64,000 bases of DNA from Didymella arachidicola (taxonomy: Eukaryota > Ascomycota > Dothideomycetes > Pleosporales > Didymellaceae): the NCBI GenBank assembly GCA_016630955.3, contig CM049985.1, forward strand, positions 930,001-994,000, written 5' to 3'. Both the position numbers and the translations under genes were made by a program. Under the pieces are notes generated by a model that saw only the letters and a program-made list of their open reading frames with translations, was not told where the DNA came from and searched no databases. This document shows, piece after piece, positions 51,701 to 60,892 of the stretch (positions are counted from its first letter, which is position 1; every line of letters begins with the position of its first letter).

Positions 51701-52544
51701 GTGCTGCATCCTGTGTTGCAAGCGGGTCTGCGATGTTTTGGGCACCCATTTCTACCAGCCCAGCGAACTTAGCTAGGCTCGCCTCTGGAACTCTGTAGTG
51801 GTACTGTTCTAGTTGCGGAGTGCCTGGTGTGGAGATGGGGACAGAGGTCACTATCGTCTCATGATCTGAGCCGCTGTGCATGCTAGCATCGACAGCAGAC
51901 TGGGCAAACGGGATGTTAGAGAAGGTGAGGTCAAGAACGTGACCAGCGCAGTGTGTTGGCTGCCCTGGCACACCAATGTAGTCCATAGACGCGTTGGCAG
52001 CCCATCTAGCTAGCTCCACTCCTCCGTTGGCTGCAGTGATGGTAGGCTCAAAGGATTCGTGTCTGGCGTTAAAGTCGCCCCCGACAAGGCAGAGCTGAGG
52101 GGGTGTCAGATGTGTGACGTATTGAATGACGTCTGGGGTGTGTGGCTGTCTGTAGCAGTTGAGTATGGCGACTCCATTTACTACCGCCCATAGCATGTCT
52201 GGGTGGTTGAGACTCTCTCTAGCCTGGTACCGTAGGTGGCGGCCTCTGCGGATGTATGTCATCACTCTAGGGCGGACTGAGCCTGGTGTGTTGGGGCTGT
52301 CCCAGGTGCTGATAGGTGCTAGGTGCTTGAAACCAGGGTGAGTGGATGTTCTCGAGTTGGCACATGCGAAGGGCTCTTGAACACACACAACATCTATGCC
52401 CTTCTGGAAGGCCAGCTCTAGTGTTGTGATGTGCCAGGGCGAGCATCTGCCGACGTTGGCCCAGCATACACGGAGTTGTCTGCTTGGTAGACTGTGCTGT
52501 TGACGCCTGTTGTGGGCTGGTATGTTGTAGGGGTGTTCTAGCAT
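48711..52544 (-). CDS. LINE ORF2: endonuclease, reverse transcriptase, RNase H
   Basis: 1,277 residues. The APE-like endonuclease occupies about residues 20-225 (WANVGRCS, VVCVQEPF, GGDFNARHESFEP, SDHETIV). Reverse transcriptase spans about 460-730, with SWRPIALLSCIGKGLER, GTPQGSPLSPVLY and the catalytic YADD near 670-673. RNase H is at about 980-1110, with Asp985 in IFSDGS, Glu in DAEVVGA, Asp in IDSTS and GHLDIEGNEAAD. A CSCGRDKTPEHLVLC zinc motif follows at about 1210-1224. It should nick target DNA and reverse-transcribe the element RNA there. Its start overlaps the ORF1 stop in ATGCTAG. Confidence 0.95.
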   Translation of the reverse strand: MLEHPYNIPAHNRRQQHSLPSRQLRVCWANVGRCSPWHITTLELAFQKGIDVVCVQEPFACANSRTSTHPGFKHLAPISTWDSPNTPGSVRPRVMTYIRRGRHLRYQARESLNHPDMLWAVVNGVAILNCYRQPHTPDVIQYVTHLTPPQLCLVGGDFNARHESFEPTITAANGGVELARWAANASMDYIGVPGQPTHCAGHVLDLTFSNIPFAQSAVDASMHSGSDHETIVTSVPISTPGTPQLEQYHYRVPEASLAKFAGLVEMGAQNIADPLATQDAAQLEECVTLLTEAIQHSVQAAGKLNRKEGRAAPWWTEECKTAYQAYKRARQLCSGSLPEERQAFKTTVRQAKRQYWRHVIDNARDDKDLFKIIAWHKLTPENQDTPLEVNNRTISDPLEKAEALRQEVLNRYTAEDDLGQRPDQEAAATLPWSTHISLEECERNTIGVSSTSPGTDRSTVRLLRACWTQVGELVRRIFQRCLELNHFPAQWKLAEVAMIPKVGKTDRTSPRSWRPIALLSCIGKGLERTVARRIAWTAMTHKILSPQHGGALPKRSAADLTAAFTHDTEAAWVLGKHVTMVTLDVQGAFDALLKNRLLHRMAQQGWPQRTILFVDSFLTDRRVQVRLGQVTTPSYAVACGTPQGSPLSPVLYTLYLAELLSMDTERRFGYADDICLYQASHSMDDNVELLAEDLREIRAWGEANKVTFAPEKQEMIHLTRQRSSYAPPCVVDEQLTIYPILPGGEHSQPALRWLGVWFDRRLTFRRHVATRTAKAAKVAYHIRSLARTTYGPPASSLRKATVACVYPSLLYGTECWYRGRTKKPHTLKPGRPQEVSAYIGWHIAAIDKTLAIAARGILPAWRTTPIAALFRDAGLLPAAVALEEARLRFATHLRTTDADHPLTRRTAVPIVNRGVKTGQPQRVKTKVQQMASLLPETPRTTLSAPHYSTGCRTDPTLSLDKKTAAKAFKEWWAQLSPLEVTIFSDGSEQYTKEGEKRVTYGFAVYQNGKQLHTGRGSLNPTSHVFDAEVVGAWRGLQHTVRQPELRTRRIWLCIDSTSVVWCLRGDAPPTSQWAFLECHGAMETHDVSIKWAPGHLDIEGNEAADRLANLEAQHPSPPTGKAALPTLSGIKTIARKTLRHTQQTWWSDKKTKLSKWYKSWDLDYAPRSSPRELDLPRATLARLLSIQSRHGDFAWYHRMYNHKDANLSCSCGRDKTPEHLVLCRKTRGSFSRWPLRPLILPSSQADGLAYTAALVKEPEAFDAFVKLTQYFTKICPR

Positions 52545-54199
52545 GACGATGGCGGGTCATCGCTCATGCTGGTGTCTTCCCTCTCCGAGGTGGACGGGTC
52601 AGTGTGGATAGTCGATTGTGGGCGGATGCTGCCGGCAGACAGCTGTCCTACATTGAGGCTTCTCTGGCCTGTGGCGGCCCGCCTTGGTCTCTTTGCTCTG
52701 CCAGTGGAAGAGGAGGATGGATAGGAGTTAGTCGTTGTAGGAAGTGATGCGGAAGCCCTGCTATCTCCTTCTTGCCTCTGGGTGGGAGGCTGGGGAGGCG
52801 CTGTCTCCGATGCCTCTAGAGGAGTAGTCTCAGGCTGAAGCGTTGCCTGTCTGAGGGTCTCTTCGACTGTCCTGTAGAGGTGCTGCTGTGCTATCTTGCC
52901 TGCGCGTCGGATAGCCTTCAGCTCGGCTCTTGTAGGCTTGATGCTGTGTCCGTTGACCCGGCGAGGGGCTGCAGGGCAGTTGGCGTGGCTAGCTGGGTGT
53001 GGTCCGTGGCAGTTGGCGCACACGGCTTTGTGGGCGCAGTTGTCCCCGTACGGTCCTTGGTGTCTGTCTGTGCGGTCTCCACAGTGCACGCAGCGCGCTA
53101 CCTGGGTGCATCGGGCAGCGTTACAGTAGCCCTGGCAGCCTGGGTTGTGGCGCTGGATGGTAGGGTGCTTGTTGATCACCTTGGAGTACTCGCTGATACC
53201 AAAAAGGCGGAACGAGCGGACTGGCTCCTTGTAAGAGATGATCCAGGTGGTAAGGCCACGGTGGTTGGCTCCATGTCGTGAGGCCCTGCAGCTGACCGGC
53301 TGCCTGCCTGTTTGCGAGCATACCTCTTCCTCCACTAGCTGGATAGTCGTGGGTAGTTCTGTGCCGTCGAGGGTTCGAAGGGAACTGGGTACTCCCTGTA
53401 CTGCGTAGTTGATCCAGCGTTCTGGGACCCTTACCGCGTCTCCGTCTAGTGCTCTCGCTAGAAGTTCCTGGTTTTCTTGGGTTAGAAGCTGGTCCCGGAT
53501 AGACTTATTAGCTGGGGTGATCGCCCAGCCTGTTTTGATTGGTGATGCGGCAGGTATGTCCCTCAGGGTGATTCCTCCTATGCTCTTGCAAACTGCCTGT
53601 CTTACCGCAAATGGTGAGGGTTGTTGCAGTCGCATTGTTGGGTTGGAGATGGCTATGAAGATTCGATCGTCTTCTTTGGGCTTAGCCGACGGACCAGGCC
53701 GGGGTTTAGCAGGGATCAGGGGTCGGTTGGCACCCCTATCTGAGATTTGGGGGTCTCTGGCTACGTCCGCCCAAGAGCGGCGTCCTGACTCTTGGCTCCC
53801 GGGGTTGCTGTGATTAGTGTCACTGCTCCAGCGAGAGCTAGGGGGAGAGTTGCTTGGGGAGAGGGAGGTCAGCGCGTGAACGACCCTCTGCTGCAGCTCC
53901 TGTGCGATCCTGGCTTCTTGCGGGTTAGTGTAGCCCTGTGCGTGTTGATCTACGGCTGCTGCGAAGGCAGTAGTGATGGTGTTCCATAGCTGGGTAATTT
54001 GCTGAGTCTCAGCGATGTGGCGTTGGACGGCATCAGAGACTCGAGGTTTGGGAGCGCCCCCACCGGGGTTCTGGCTGCTCAGAAGGGGCGCATGGTGCTG
54101 CATGTCCTCCTGGGGCCGTCTTGGAGCGCGTGTATACAACTGCTGGGGGATCTCGTAGTCTGGGGACCCTGTGTGCTGGGAAGAGGGAGACTCTGCCAT
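52538..54199 (-). CDS. LINE ORF1: gag-like nucleic-acid-binding protein
   Basis: 553 residues. The N-terminal half is Ser/Pro/Gln-rich. The middle (EDDRIFIAISNP to about residue 300) resembles the RNA-binding part of fungal LINE ORF1 proteins. Cys/His clusters lie at about residues 360-430 (CNAARCTQVARCVHCG and CANCHGPHPASHANC, the latter C-X2-C-X3-H-X6-C as in Tad/I elements). It would package the element RNA. The stop codon TAG lies within ATGCTAG, the start of ORF2. Confidence 0.9.
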   Translation of the reverse strand: MAESPSSQHTGSPDYEIPQQLYTRAPRRPQEDMQHHAPLLSSQNPGGGAPKPRVSDAVQRHIAETQQITQLWNTITTAFAAAVDQHAQGYTNPQEARIAQELQQRVVHALTSLSPSNSPPSSRWSSDTNHSNPGSQESGRRSWADVARDPQISDRGANRPLIPAKPRPGPSAKPKEDDRIFIAISNPTMRLQQPSPFAVRQAVCKSIGGITLRDIPAASPIKTGWAITPANKSIRDQLLTQENQELLARALDGDAVRVPERWINYAVQGVPSSLRTLDGTELPTTIQLVEEEVCSQTGRQPVSCRASRHGANHRGLTTWIISYKEPVRSFRLFGISEYSKVINKHPTIQRHNPGCQGYCNAARCTQVARCVHCGDRTDRHQGPYGDNCAHKAVCANCHGPHPASHANCPAAPRRVNGHSIKPTRAELKAIRRAGKIAQQHLYRTVEETLRQATLQPETTPLEASETAPPQPPTQRQEGDSRASASLPTTTNSYPSSSSTGRAKRPRRAATGQRSLNVGQLSAGSIRPQSTIHTDPSTSEREDTSMSDDPPSSC

Positions 54200-54324
54200 C
54201 CTATTAAGCTCCTTGCGCGTCGCGCAGGGGGCCTAGGCGGACGTTAGAGGTACTCCCAGAGTGGCCGCAGTGAGCCGGATCGTTTGCTGTGATTTTTGGG
54301 GCTTCTGTGAAGGAAACCCAGAAA

Positions 54325-55479
54325 TCAAAAGATTGGTGTTCGGTGGGGGGGGTTAGGGGGATGTATTCCTGTAGCTTCAAAGGCCGTCAACACCAACGAT
54401 TCTGTAAAGGTGCTAACCCAGGCAGGCCAGAACAGTGAGAAGAAATCAGCCTTATCAACAGGCAGCCATCCCAGCGTCCTGTAGTTGTGTGTATCAAGCT
54501 CAGTTGAGTAGTTCTGGCTCAGTGACTTGAAGCAGACTACGTCTAATGGCTGGAGAGTGTGGGTAGCGTGAGGGGGGAAGATAAGCAGCAGAATCTTGTG
54601 TTCGTCGCAGTAGTTGATGAAGTCCTTCGTTACGTGGCTGCCGTGGCCGTCAAGGATCAGTAACCTCCACCTTCTCCGTGCTTTGGCCTTAGTGTAGCGA
54701 TCAAAGACCTGCTCTAGCCACGTCACCCCTAGATTGTTGTTTGTCCATCCATTTGGTGACGTTGTGAAGTGAATAGAGTGCTTCCTTGGATCGATATTGT
54801 GTACCCAGCTTGCCTGCACTGCAGGACCAGCTGCTGGAAAGATGATGCCTGGGGGAAGAGTTGATCCATCTGCGCATATCGTCGCTAGCACCGTCACCCA
54901 CTCTCGATTGCCATCGTGCTGTGATTGCTTGTTCTGCTTCTTCTCATACAGCACCCTATCAAAGCATCTCTTCATCCTTGAGATGACCCCAATCATGAAC
55001 CCCTTTTCGTCCATATTGTACATGTTCTCAGGCAGCACCTTGTATTCAGCCATCTTTTGATGCAGAAGATCAAATTATTGCCTGTATCTCTCACCTGAGT
55101 CAGCTTGGTGACGCACAGATTCCATGGGGGTGGACCAGGCAGTGAGGAGAATGTCGAAGTGACGGCTGAGGAAGCGGGTAACCCAGCTATCAGATGGCTC
55201 CCAGGCACACAAAGGAGTCGCGAAATTAATAATCATCTGCCTTGTAGGCATTAAGTGTCTCTCTGTAAGCCCTCTGATGTACTTTACAAGCTCTGCCTCA
55301 TCGCGTGGGTGTAATAGACGTTGGGAGTTGATAGTATCTTCCCGCGGGGGTGCTTGACCCTTGTGTTGGCGCGTCAACGTAGTACGAGAACAGCCATGTT
55401 TTTTGGCTAGAGCGCGGTACGAAAACTGTTCTCCTGGTCTTAAACTGTCTAACTCTGCAAGGGCTTCCTTTACTGGCAT
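54325..55479 (-). pseudogene. 5' part of transposase I/K (DDE_1)
   Basis: ATG at 55479. The N-terminal DNA-binding part is open to about 55077, where a stop interrupts ERYRQ-stop-FDLLHQ; the rest is open to GIHPPN, where LINE copy 3 begins at 54351. It keeps YNMDEKGFMIG, LLILDGHGSH and LQPLDVVCF. Reading on into LINE DNA gives a few extra codons to a stop at 54325. The remaining part of this gene is at 46691-47460. Confidence 0.85.
54352..54362 (-). repeat. Target-site duplication of LINE copy 3 (5' side)
   Basis: GTTAGGGGGAT, repeated at 48305-48315. On the coding strand it covers the H-P-P-N codons of transposase I. Confidence 0.92.
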
Positions 55480-55852
55480 TGTGGTGTTAAGTTATAGGGG
55501 TGCAAAGTATTGCTTAAAGAAGGTGAGGTGGCCCGTGAGCTGAACAGGCCCACGAGGTGCACGGGCACGGTATAAGACTCGATTCTTTGACCATACCCGA
55601 GCAGGGGGCGGCTGCTTTGTCCGCTAGGTGCTCTTGTGAGTTCCATCTAGGCTTTAACAGGAAGCCTTTAGTCCACTTTAGATCCAGCATAGATCCATCG
55701 TCTTAGTTTAATTGGCCTCTCCAGACTCCACTTATACCCGCCCCCTGCTAAGGTATAGCCAAAGAATTGAGTTTTCATGGCATTTGACTTTGGATTATAG
55801 GTAAACTCGTCTCCTTCAATTGAGATAAAATCTTCGTTCGTATATAATGCGC

Positions 55853-56992
55853 CTACCAAGGATTAGGAACAATGTTGACGTACTCTTTAAAGCCTCCCTT
55901 CTTAGCCTCTTCGAACGCCGTATGATATTCCTCCAAGCTGTACGTCACATGCTTTGCGCCTCCACGCTTGCCAAGCTTAAGAACACCTGACGCAATCATC
56001 TTGATAGTGAGCTTGATACCGGAACGTTCAACCCCAAGTTTTCCAATGAGAGAAATAGACTGGTGCATAAAGTATGCGTAAGGAATGCTAATAGTTCCCC
56101 CAGGGCCGCCGCTGAGGATGACCCTTCCTCGATTCTTAACACATTTGAAAGCGGCATCAAAGTAAGGACTTCCCTCCAACGAACCGGATGCCCAATCATT
56201 GTACACCTCCACTCCGCCATTTCCGGGTGTTGCCGCAAGAATGGCCTTGGTGTCTTTGTCCTTATCACCAGTCATGACGACGTAGCGGAATCTCTCATGG
56301 TTTCCGAGCTGTTCATGCAGGCGTTTCAACTTCTTCTCGCTCCGAGCAATGGCGACTACGTTTGCGCCAATCGCAAGTGCGACTTCGCTGCAGATGCCGC
56401 CGTACGTGCCTGTCGCAGGCCCTACAAGAAACGTTTCGCCTGCTTGTAGCTTGGCCGATTCGCAAATGGGACCGACACCCATGGCGTAGAAGGATATCTC
56501 GTGCAGATCAGCTGGAGTATAGCCAAGTTCCTTGGTCATGCGCTGGTCGTTGAGCAAAAATGCGTTCTCCAGTGGGATTTTTTGATACTGCTGTAAGGCT
56601 CCATCCCTCCATTCTCCCTTCATCAGTTTCTTCGCCACAGGAACCTCACCGCCATGGTGTCCCGGGATCATGAACACCTCGTCGTCGTCACGTGCAGTGA
56701 TGAAAGCGTTGAAATAGACGAGGTCGCCTTGTTTGAGACGGACAGCGTCAGGGCCGACAGTGTGAACGCGGCCAATGTGACTCGGGTGAGGAACCAAGGG
56801 AAGTGCGAGGTTGAAGACAGGTAAATGGCCCTTGTGAATGTCGTCTGCGTAGGGAAAGACGACTGTATTAAGTACTTTCACCACAACAGATCCAGCGCTA
56901 GCCTCTGGGACGGGCAGCTTGATAAGTTCGAGTGGTTTCTCAAAAGACGAAAGCCAAAGGGCCTTGTTTTCAAGAGTAGATTGTTCGCCCAT
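55853..56992 (-). CDS. Zinc-free medium-chain dehydrogenase (MDR)
   Basis: 379 residues, no intron. The GroES-like N-terminal part is followed by a Rossmann fold with VGPATGTYGGICSEVALAIGA and VVAIARSEKKL, then GGVEVYNDW and GRVILSGGPGG. The zinc ligands of alcohol dehydrogenases are not evident, so it is probably a quinone- or enoyl-reductase-like MDR using NADPH. Many such fungal genes are catabolic or sit in metabolite clusters; the neighbouring transcription factor might control it, but this is only proximity. Confidence 0.85.
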   Translation of the reverse strand: MGEQSTLENKALWLSSFEKPLELIKLPVPEASAGSVVVKVLNTVVFPYADDIHKGHLPVFNLALPLVPHPSHIGRVHTVGPDAVRLKQGDLVYFNAFITARDDDEVFMIPGHHGGEVPVAKKLMKGEWRDGALQQYQKIPLENAFLLNDQRMTKELGYTPADLHEISFYAMGVGPICESAKLQAGETFLVGPATGTYGGICSEVALAIGANVVAIARSEKKLKRLHEQLGNHERFRYVVMTGDKDKDTKAILAATPGNGGVEVYNDWASGSLEGSPYFDAAFKCVKNRGRVILSGGPGGTISIPYAYFMHQSISLIGKLGVERSGIKLTIKMIASGVLKLGKRGGAKHVTYSLEEYHTAFEEAKKGGFKEYVNIVPNPW

Positions 56993-57681
56993 GATTGATT
57001 GAGGAGATCTAGGAGGTCCAATAGTGGTTTGCTTTACAATCGAACGAGAGAGCAGCCAAAATGTGACCTATATAACGATGCTGCGACTCTTGTTTTTATA
57101 ATTCGACCAAAGAGCTATCTCCCTCCAGGGCGGCGCACTAATGGGCCGATTGCTGCAAGCCACATTCTCCCCACCCAGCCAAGGAACCCACACAGCTATT
57201 GATTATGTCACATGTACACGTACAGACCAAAAAAGTCTTGCATTCTTACTGTCACAGTACTATCCTGACAGAAATTCGGATTATTCCGACACTGAAAAAT
57301 TCCTCCTAGCAGCTACTGCATGCAGATGAACAAGCCAAAATGGGCCTGCGAACCCGCGATTGCAGAGCTACGCATACTGAGAGCAACAGAAGGTAACTTA
57401 CTCAGGAAGCGAACATGACTTTTCATGTCAAGCTAAGCGCTCTGGGTAATGATAAGATTGGTTACACAGTCACCAAGTCGACAAAGAGCAGTATCACATG
57501 ATATGATATTACAGCGCAGGATGGTGGCACAGTGCGCTGGCGCCATGCAACAACCAACTCAAGCATCCTTTAGACTTGTATTTCGTTTGAAAAGACCATT
57601 CCAGATAGAGGATTAGTGAGGCTTTTCAACTTCTTCGACACAGCAGTTGGCCCTAGGCCTCTTTGTTAGCGTGGACACCTG
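56993..57681. other. Intergenic, no gene seen
   Basis: MDR promoter side and 3' flank of the transcription factor gene. Short frames only. Confidence 0.4.
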
Positions 57682-60109
57682 CTATTTAGGTTGACGAAAG
57701 CTTACATTGCCAGACCGACCCATCAGAGAGCATTTCAGCAGAAACCAGGAGAGGTAAAGCCGGTCCGCAGCATGTTTCCATACCTGGTAAGCCCATCGTC
57801 TCGACAAGGCTCTCTTCGACGAGCTGATCGAGCTTTGCGTAATCCAGGGTTGGTTGCAAGGTATCTCTGCTTCTGAGATACCAATATAACAGTAGTGCTG
57901 AATACACATGTCAGTTTGAACGATTCGAGACAAATTAGCAGACGTTGTGACTAAATGGACAGCGTGGGAACGGTGACAGTGCATACCAGCTTCATAACAG
58001 GGGATAGCGCATGTGGGGCCTATAGAATGCGGAGCCATTTTTTGGATATAATATACGCCAGATTGACAGTCCGTGATCAGCGCTTTTGCAGCGCGAAGTA
58101 AAGCCTTGTGTAGCTTTGAGGAGCGAACCCCTTCCAAGCAGTCCGTCGTCACCTCGAAACCGCTGTTAAGTATGTCTGAGTTTTCGAGCTGTCGTTTGAG
58201 GTTTGATAGAGTTTTGCTCCCGTAGAGATGATACAATATCGAATCTAGTGAGGCTTTGCCAGAGATGAGAAGTGGACTGCGTGACGGGTAAGTCCACTCG
58301 CCGTCACTCGACTGGTCTTCAAATATCGTATCGAGGACCTGCATGGCGTTTTCGAGTTTGTTGATCAGATCCAATTGCGATCTCAATTCATACGAACTTT
58401 CAGAGACCTCCAACAAGCAGACACGCCACAGTACCGATGAGACTGTAGTGACAAGCCCCAAGTCACTGATGGCGGCAAGTGGTTTCCGTCCGCCCATTAT
58501 GCAATGCAACACCTGTAGATTGTCCGGTGGTTGAAGAGGAGGTTTCCAATCTGCCTCATGCTGGCACCAGAGTCTTTCATCTGATGGCAAGGGAAATGAG
58601 ACATCCGTGGCGAAAGCTGTGAAGCAGTGATCGCTGCTGGTGGAGGCTAATGCTGCACCGAGCTGAATAGTGAGGGCAATACATCTAGAAGCTTTTATCA
58701 GCTGAGGTACTCTATTGAGTTAGGCATAATATCTACCTGTTCAGAGTCTCTTGATAGACCCAATCTCGATACGTCAGTGCAGGAGCTTTACTGATGTTTT
58801 TGATAGCGGTCCGGGAGAGCTATCAGACGCGTTAGCCCTGGTACATGAATCACGAATTGTTGAGGCAAGAACCTGGATAACGTGCGAAAACGCACTTGTG
58901 ACACGTCTCTGGACATAAGCAGTTGATGCGTAGGCGTCAAAGTAGCTCATGAGCAGGTACGTTTGTAGCGTCCATAAATCGAATGTATCGTCTATTTCGT
59001 CTCGGCCGCTATGCTCGAACTGGAGTATTGCATGAGTGGGCGCAAAAAGAAAAGGTATTAGGGGTGAGACACCTGACACATGAGTTGACCGGCAGCCGCA
59101 TGCAACCTGGTAGCGGTGGTGCGCTCACAAAGATACAGGGCCCCGCAAGCCATAATCTCAATCAGCAATGGCGCTGTTGATTATTAGAACAATATCGAGA
59201 TGATCTGCCAGAGTAGCGCTTACAGGCAACTGTGGACGTTGAGAAGGTAGGCATGTGCACAATAGGCACGTGTTTCGCCATATGCGTGGAGAAGGCATTC
59301 ACAAACCGATTGGCGGCAGTCTTGGAGGGGAAGGCAAAAGGCGTGGAGGATTGGTAGATACCGAAGAGCTGGATGTTGGCGCGTGCCAGCGAATAGTCGT
59401 CGTGGGCGGAGATCGAGAAGTGTGAATTCGTGCGTGTGTCAGTGGGCAGTGGTGTGAGAGGCGCAAGCAGAGGGTCGAGTGAGGTGTCGGTGGACGTCGC
59501 AGGTACGAGAAACTCAAACAGATTGAAGTCCGCGGGATAGTCTAGCGACACACCGGGCATGGCATCCATGGAATCAAAAACGGGTGGCGATGCCAGTCCT
59601 AGATCGGTCCAGTCGTGGAACTGCGCGCTCAGATGAGACGGCGCAGGTGACCGAGGGGAGCGAGAGGTAGAGCTAGTGGACACCGTAGACGCCCGCGCTC
59701 GAACACTGGGCGAGGGAGCTTGTGGTGTAGGCTGCTGCGTCTGTTGGGTCTGCTGTGGCTGTGAGCTGTCTGGCACCCGCTCGGTACTTGGGCTGGTTGT
59801 TGTTGCAGCTACCGCCGTTGACGCAACCACAGTCGTTGCTGTAGCCGCCGTCGTTGCTTTAGTAGCAGCCGTCGTTGCTTCAGTGGCAGCTGAGGTCGTG
59901 CTTTTTACAGCGGGTGCCGTCTTTGCTTGGACAGCTCCTGGATGGAAGTTGCGCGTGTGCCGGACGATGACATCTTTACGCGACGAGACAACACCGCACA
60001 AGGCACAGTTGTAGGGCTTCTCAGCACGATGCGTCCTCTGATGCCGGCGTAAGTGCGCAGATCGGCTGAAATCGACCTGGCACTCAGGGCAGGTGAAAAT
60101 TGCTGTCAT
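57682..60109 (-). CDS. C2H2 zinc-finger transcription factor with fungal-specific domain
   Basis: Model of five exons: 60109-59224, 59173-59073, 59019-58896, 58785-58737 and 58684-57682, giving 720 residues. Introns of 50, 53 and 52 bp are clear; the 110 bp one (58786-58895) is my best choice among several and is uncertain. Residues 5-57 hold two C2H2 fingers (C-X2-C-X12-H-X3-H and C-X2-C-X12-H-X4-H) at the N-terminus, followed by an Ala/Thr- and Ser/Pro-rich linker. The fungal-specific transcription factor domain follows: HVPIVHMPTF, LLIEIMACGALYL, LWTLQTYLLMSYFDAYAS, ALTYRDWVYQETL and LPSDERLWCQHEADW. A nuclear regulator; targets unknown. Confidence 0.85.
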
Positions 60110-60409
60110 GTTCCTGGGTGAGGTCGTTTGTTGTTAGCTGGACAGTGTTAAATGCACACTCGCACCGGATATGGGTAGGACATCACTAGAGGGGAAAGAC
60201 TTGGTGAAAGCAGCTAGAAGAGTGTTGGTCTCGGGGTCGGCGGTTTACATACCGCGGGGTACCGTGTCTGCCGGGTCAATGCACGCCTTAGGTTAGTGCA
60301 CGAATTCTAAACATCTTAATACTGTACTAAAGATTGAATAGCTTAATAATACCTAATAACTATATAGTAAGGATTAAATATATATTATAAGAATTCTCTA
60401 ATAATATTA
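60110..60409. other. TF promoter region and an H-group terminal relic
   Basis: TACCGTGTCTGCCGGGTCAA at about 60261 followed by TGCACGCC resembles the CCGTGYCCGTGCAC ends of transposons H, J and I/K, so a decayed end of that group lies here. From about 60300 the DNA becomes very AT-rich. Confidence 0.5.
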
Positions 60410-60843
60410 ACGTACATTACAGGCGAGCGGACTACACGGGCGAGCGGACCACCTAGTTTTACTAGTTAAATCTCTATTTCTACTCCTAAATAACTACTCT
60501 AATACTAGAGATTAAATTTTAAATTTTTTATAATAGAGCTGCAAGTATATAAAGAAGCTATTTCTAGAATCTAGAAGCTATAGCTTTAGTAGAAAACTAG
60601 CTATTAATAAAAAAGTGTATTGCAGGGATTATTTAGACCCACTTTTCTATAGCTTTAGATCTAGAAGAGCTAGAGCTTAGCTACTTATAAGACTTAAAGT
60701 ATACCTATATAAGATATAGATATTTAATTTTTAGAAGATTCTATAGAATAGTTCTAGAGTTATTAGCCTCTAGATGTTTGGTTTTCTTTAGTAAAACTAG
60801 GTGGTCCGCTTGCCTATATAGTCCGCTCGCCTATAATGTACGT
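60410..60843. mobile_element. AT-rich MITE with Fot/pogo-type ends
   Basis: 434 bp flanked by TA (60408-60409, 60844-60845). The ends start ACGTACATTACAGGCGAGCG and ACGTACATTATAGGCGAGCG and run into GGACCACCTAGTTTTACTA. Each has two units. All differences between the two repeats are C/T or G/A changes. The interior is AT-rich without a frame. It could be moved by the transposase of a family with a matching suffix (GCGAGCGGACCAC). Confidence 0.85.
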
Positions 60844-60892
60844 TACTACTTCTACTAGTAATTCTAAGAAGTAGTATAGCTACTATAACATA

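Larger units (their letters stand above)
48316..54351 (-). mobile_element. Full-length Tad-like non-LTR retrotransposon (LINE copy 3)
   Basis: About 6.04 kb with an 11 bp target duplication. Order on the minus strand: 5' region (54351-54200), ORF1 (gag-like), ORF2 (endonuclease, reverse transcriptase, RNase H), a 395 bp 3' region with pyrimidine-rich CACCCCTCCA repeats, and a (CCAA)n end instead of poly(A). Both frames are open. The presence of an APE-type endonuclease, RNase H and CCHC knuckles in ORF1 points to the Tad1/I group. Confidence 0.92.
46539..55570 (-). mobile_element. Transposon I/K: H-group element split by LINE and SINE-like inserts
   Basis: The ends CCGTGCCCGTGCACCTCGTG (46539) and its inverse (to 55570) are flanked by TA at 46537-46538 and 55571-55572. 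The inverted repeats match for about 49 bp. Removing the two retroelements leaves about 2.15 kb, as for H. It is the outer frame of the nested structure in this part of the window. Confidence 0.9.

Noticed and set aside
55668..55859. 63-residue leftward frame behind the MDR gene
   Set aside because: No motif; lies in the presumed 3' flank of the dehydrogenase.
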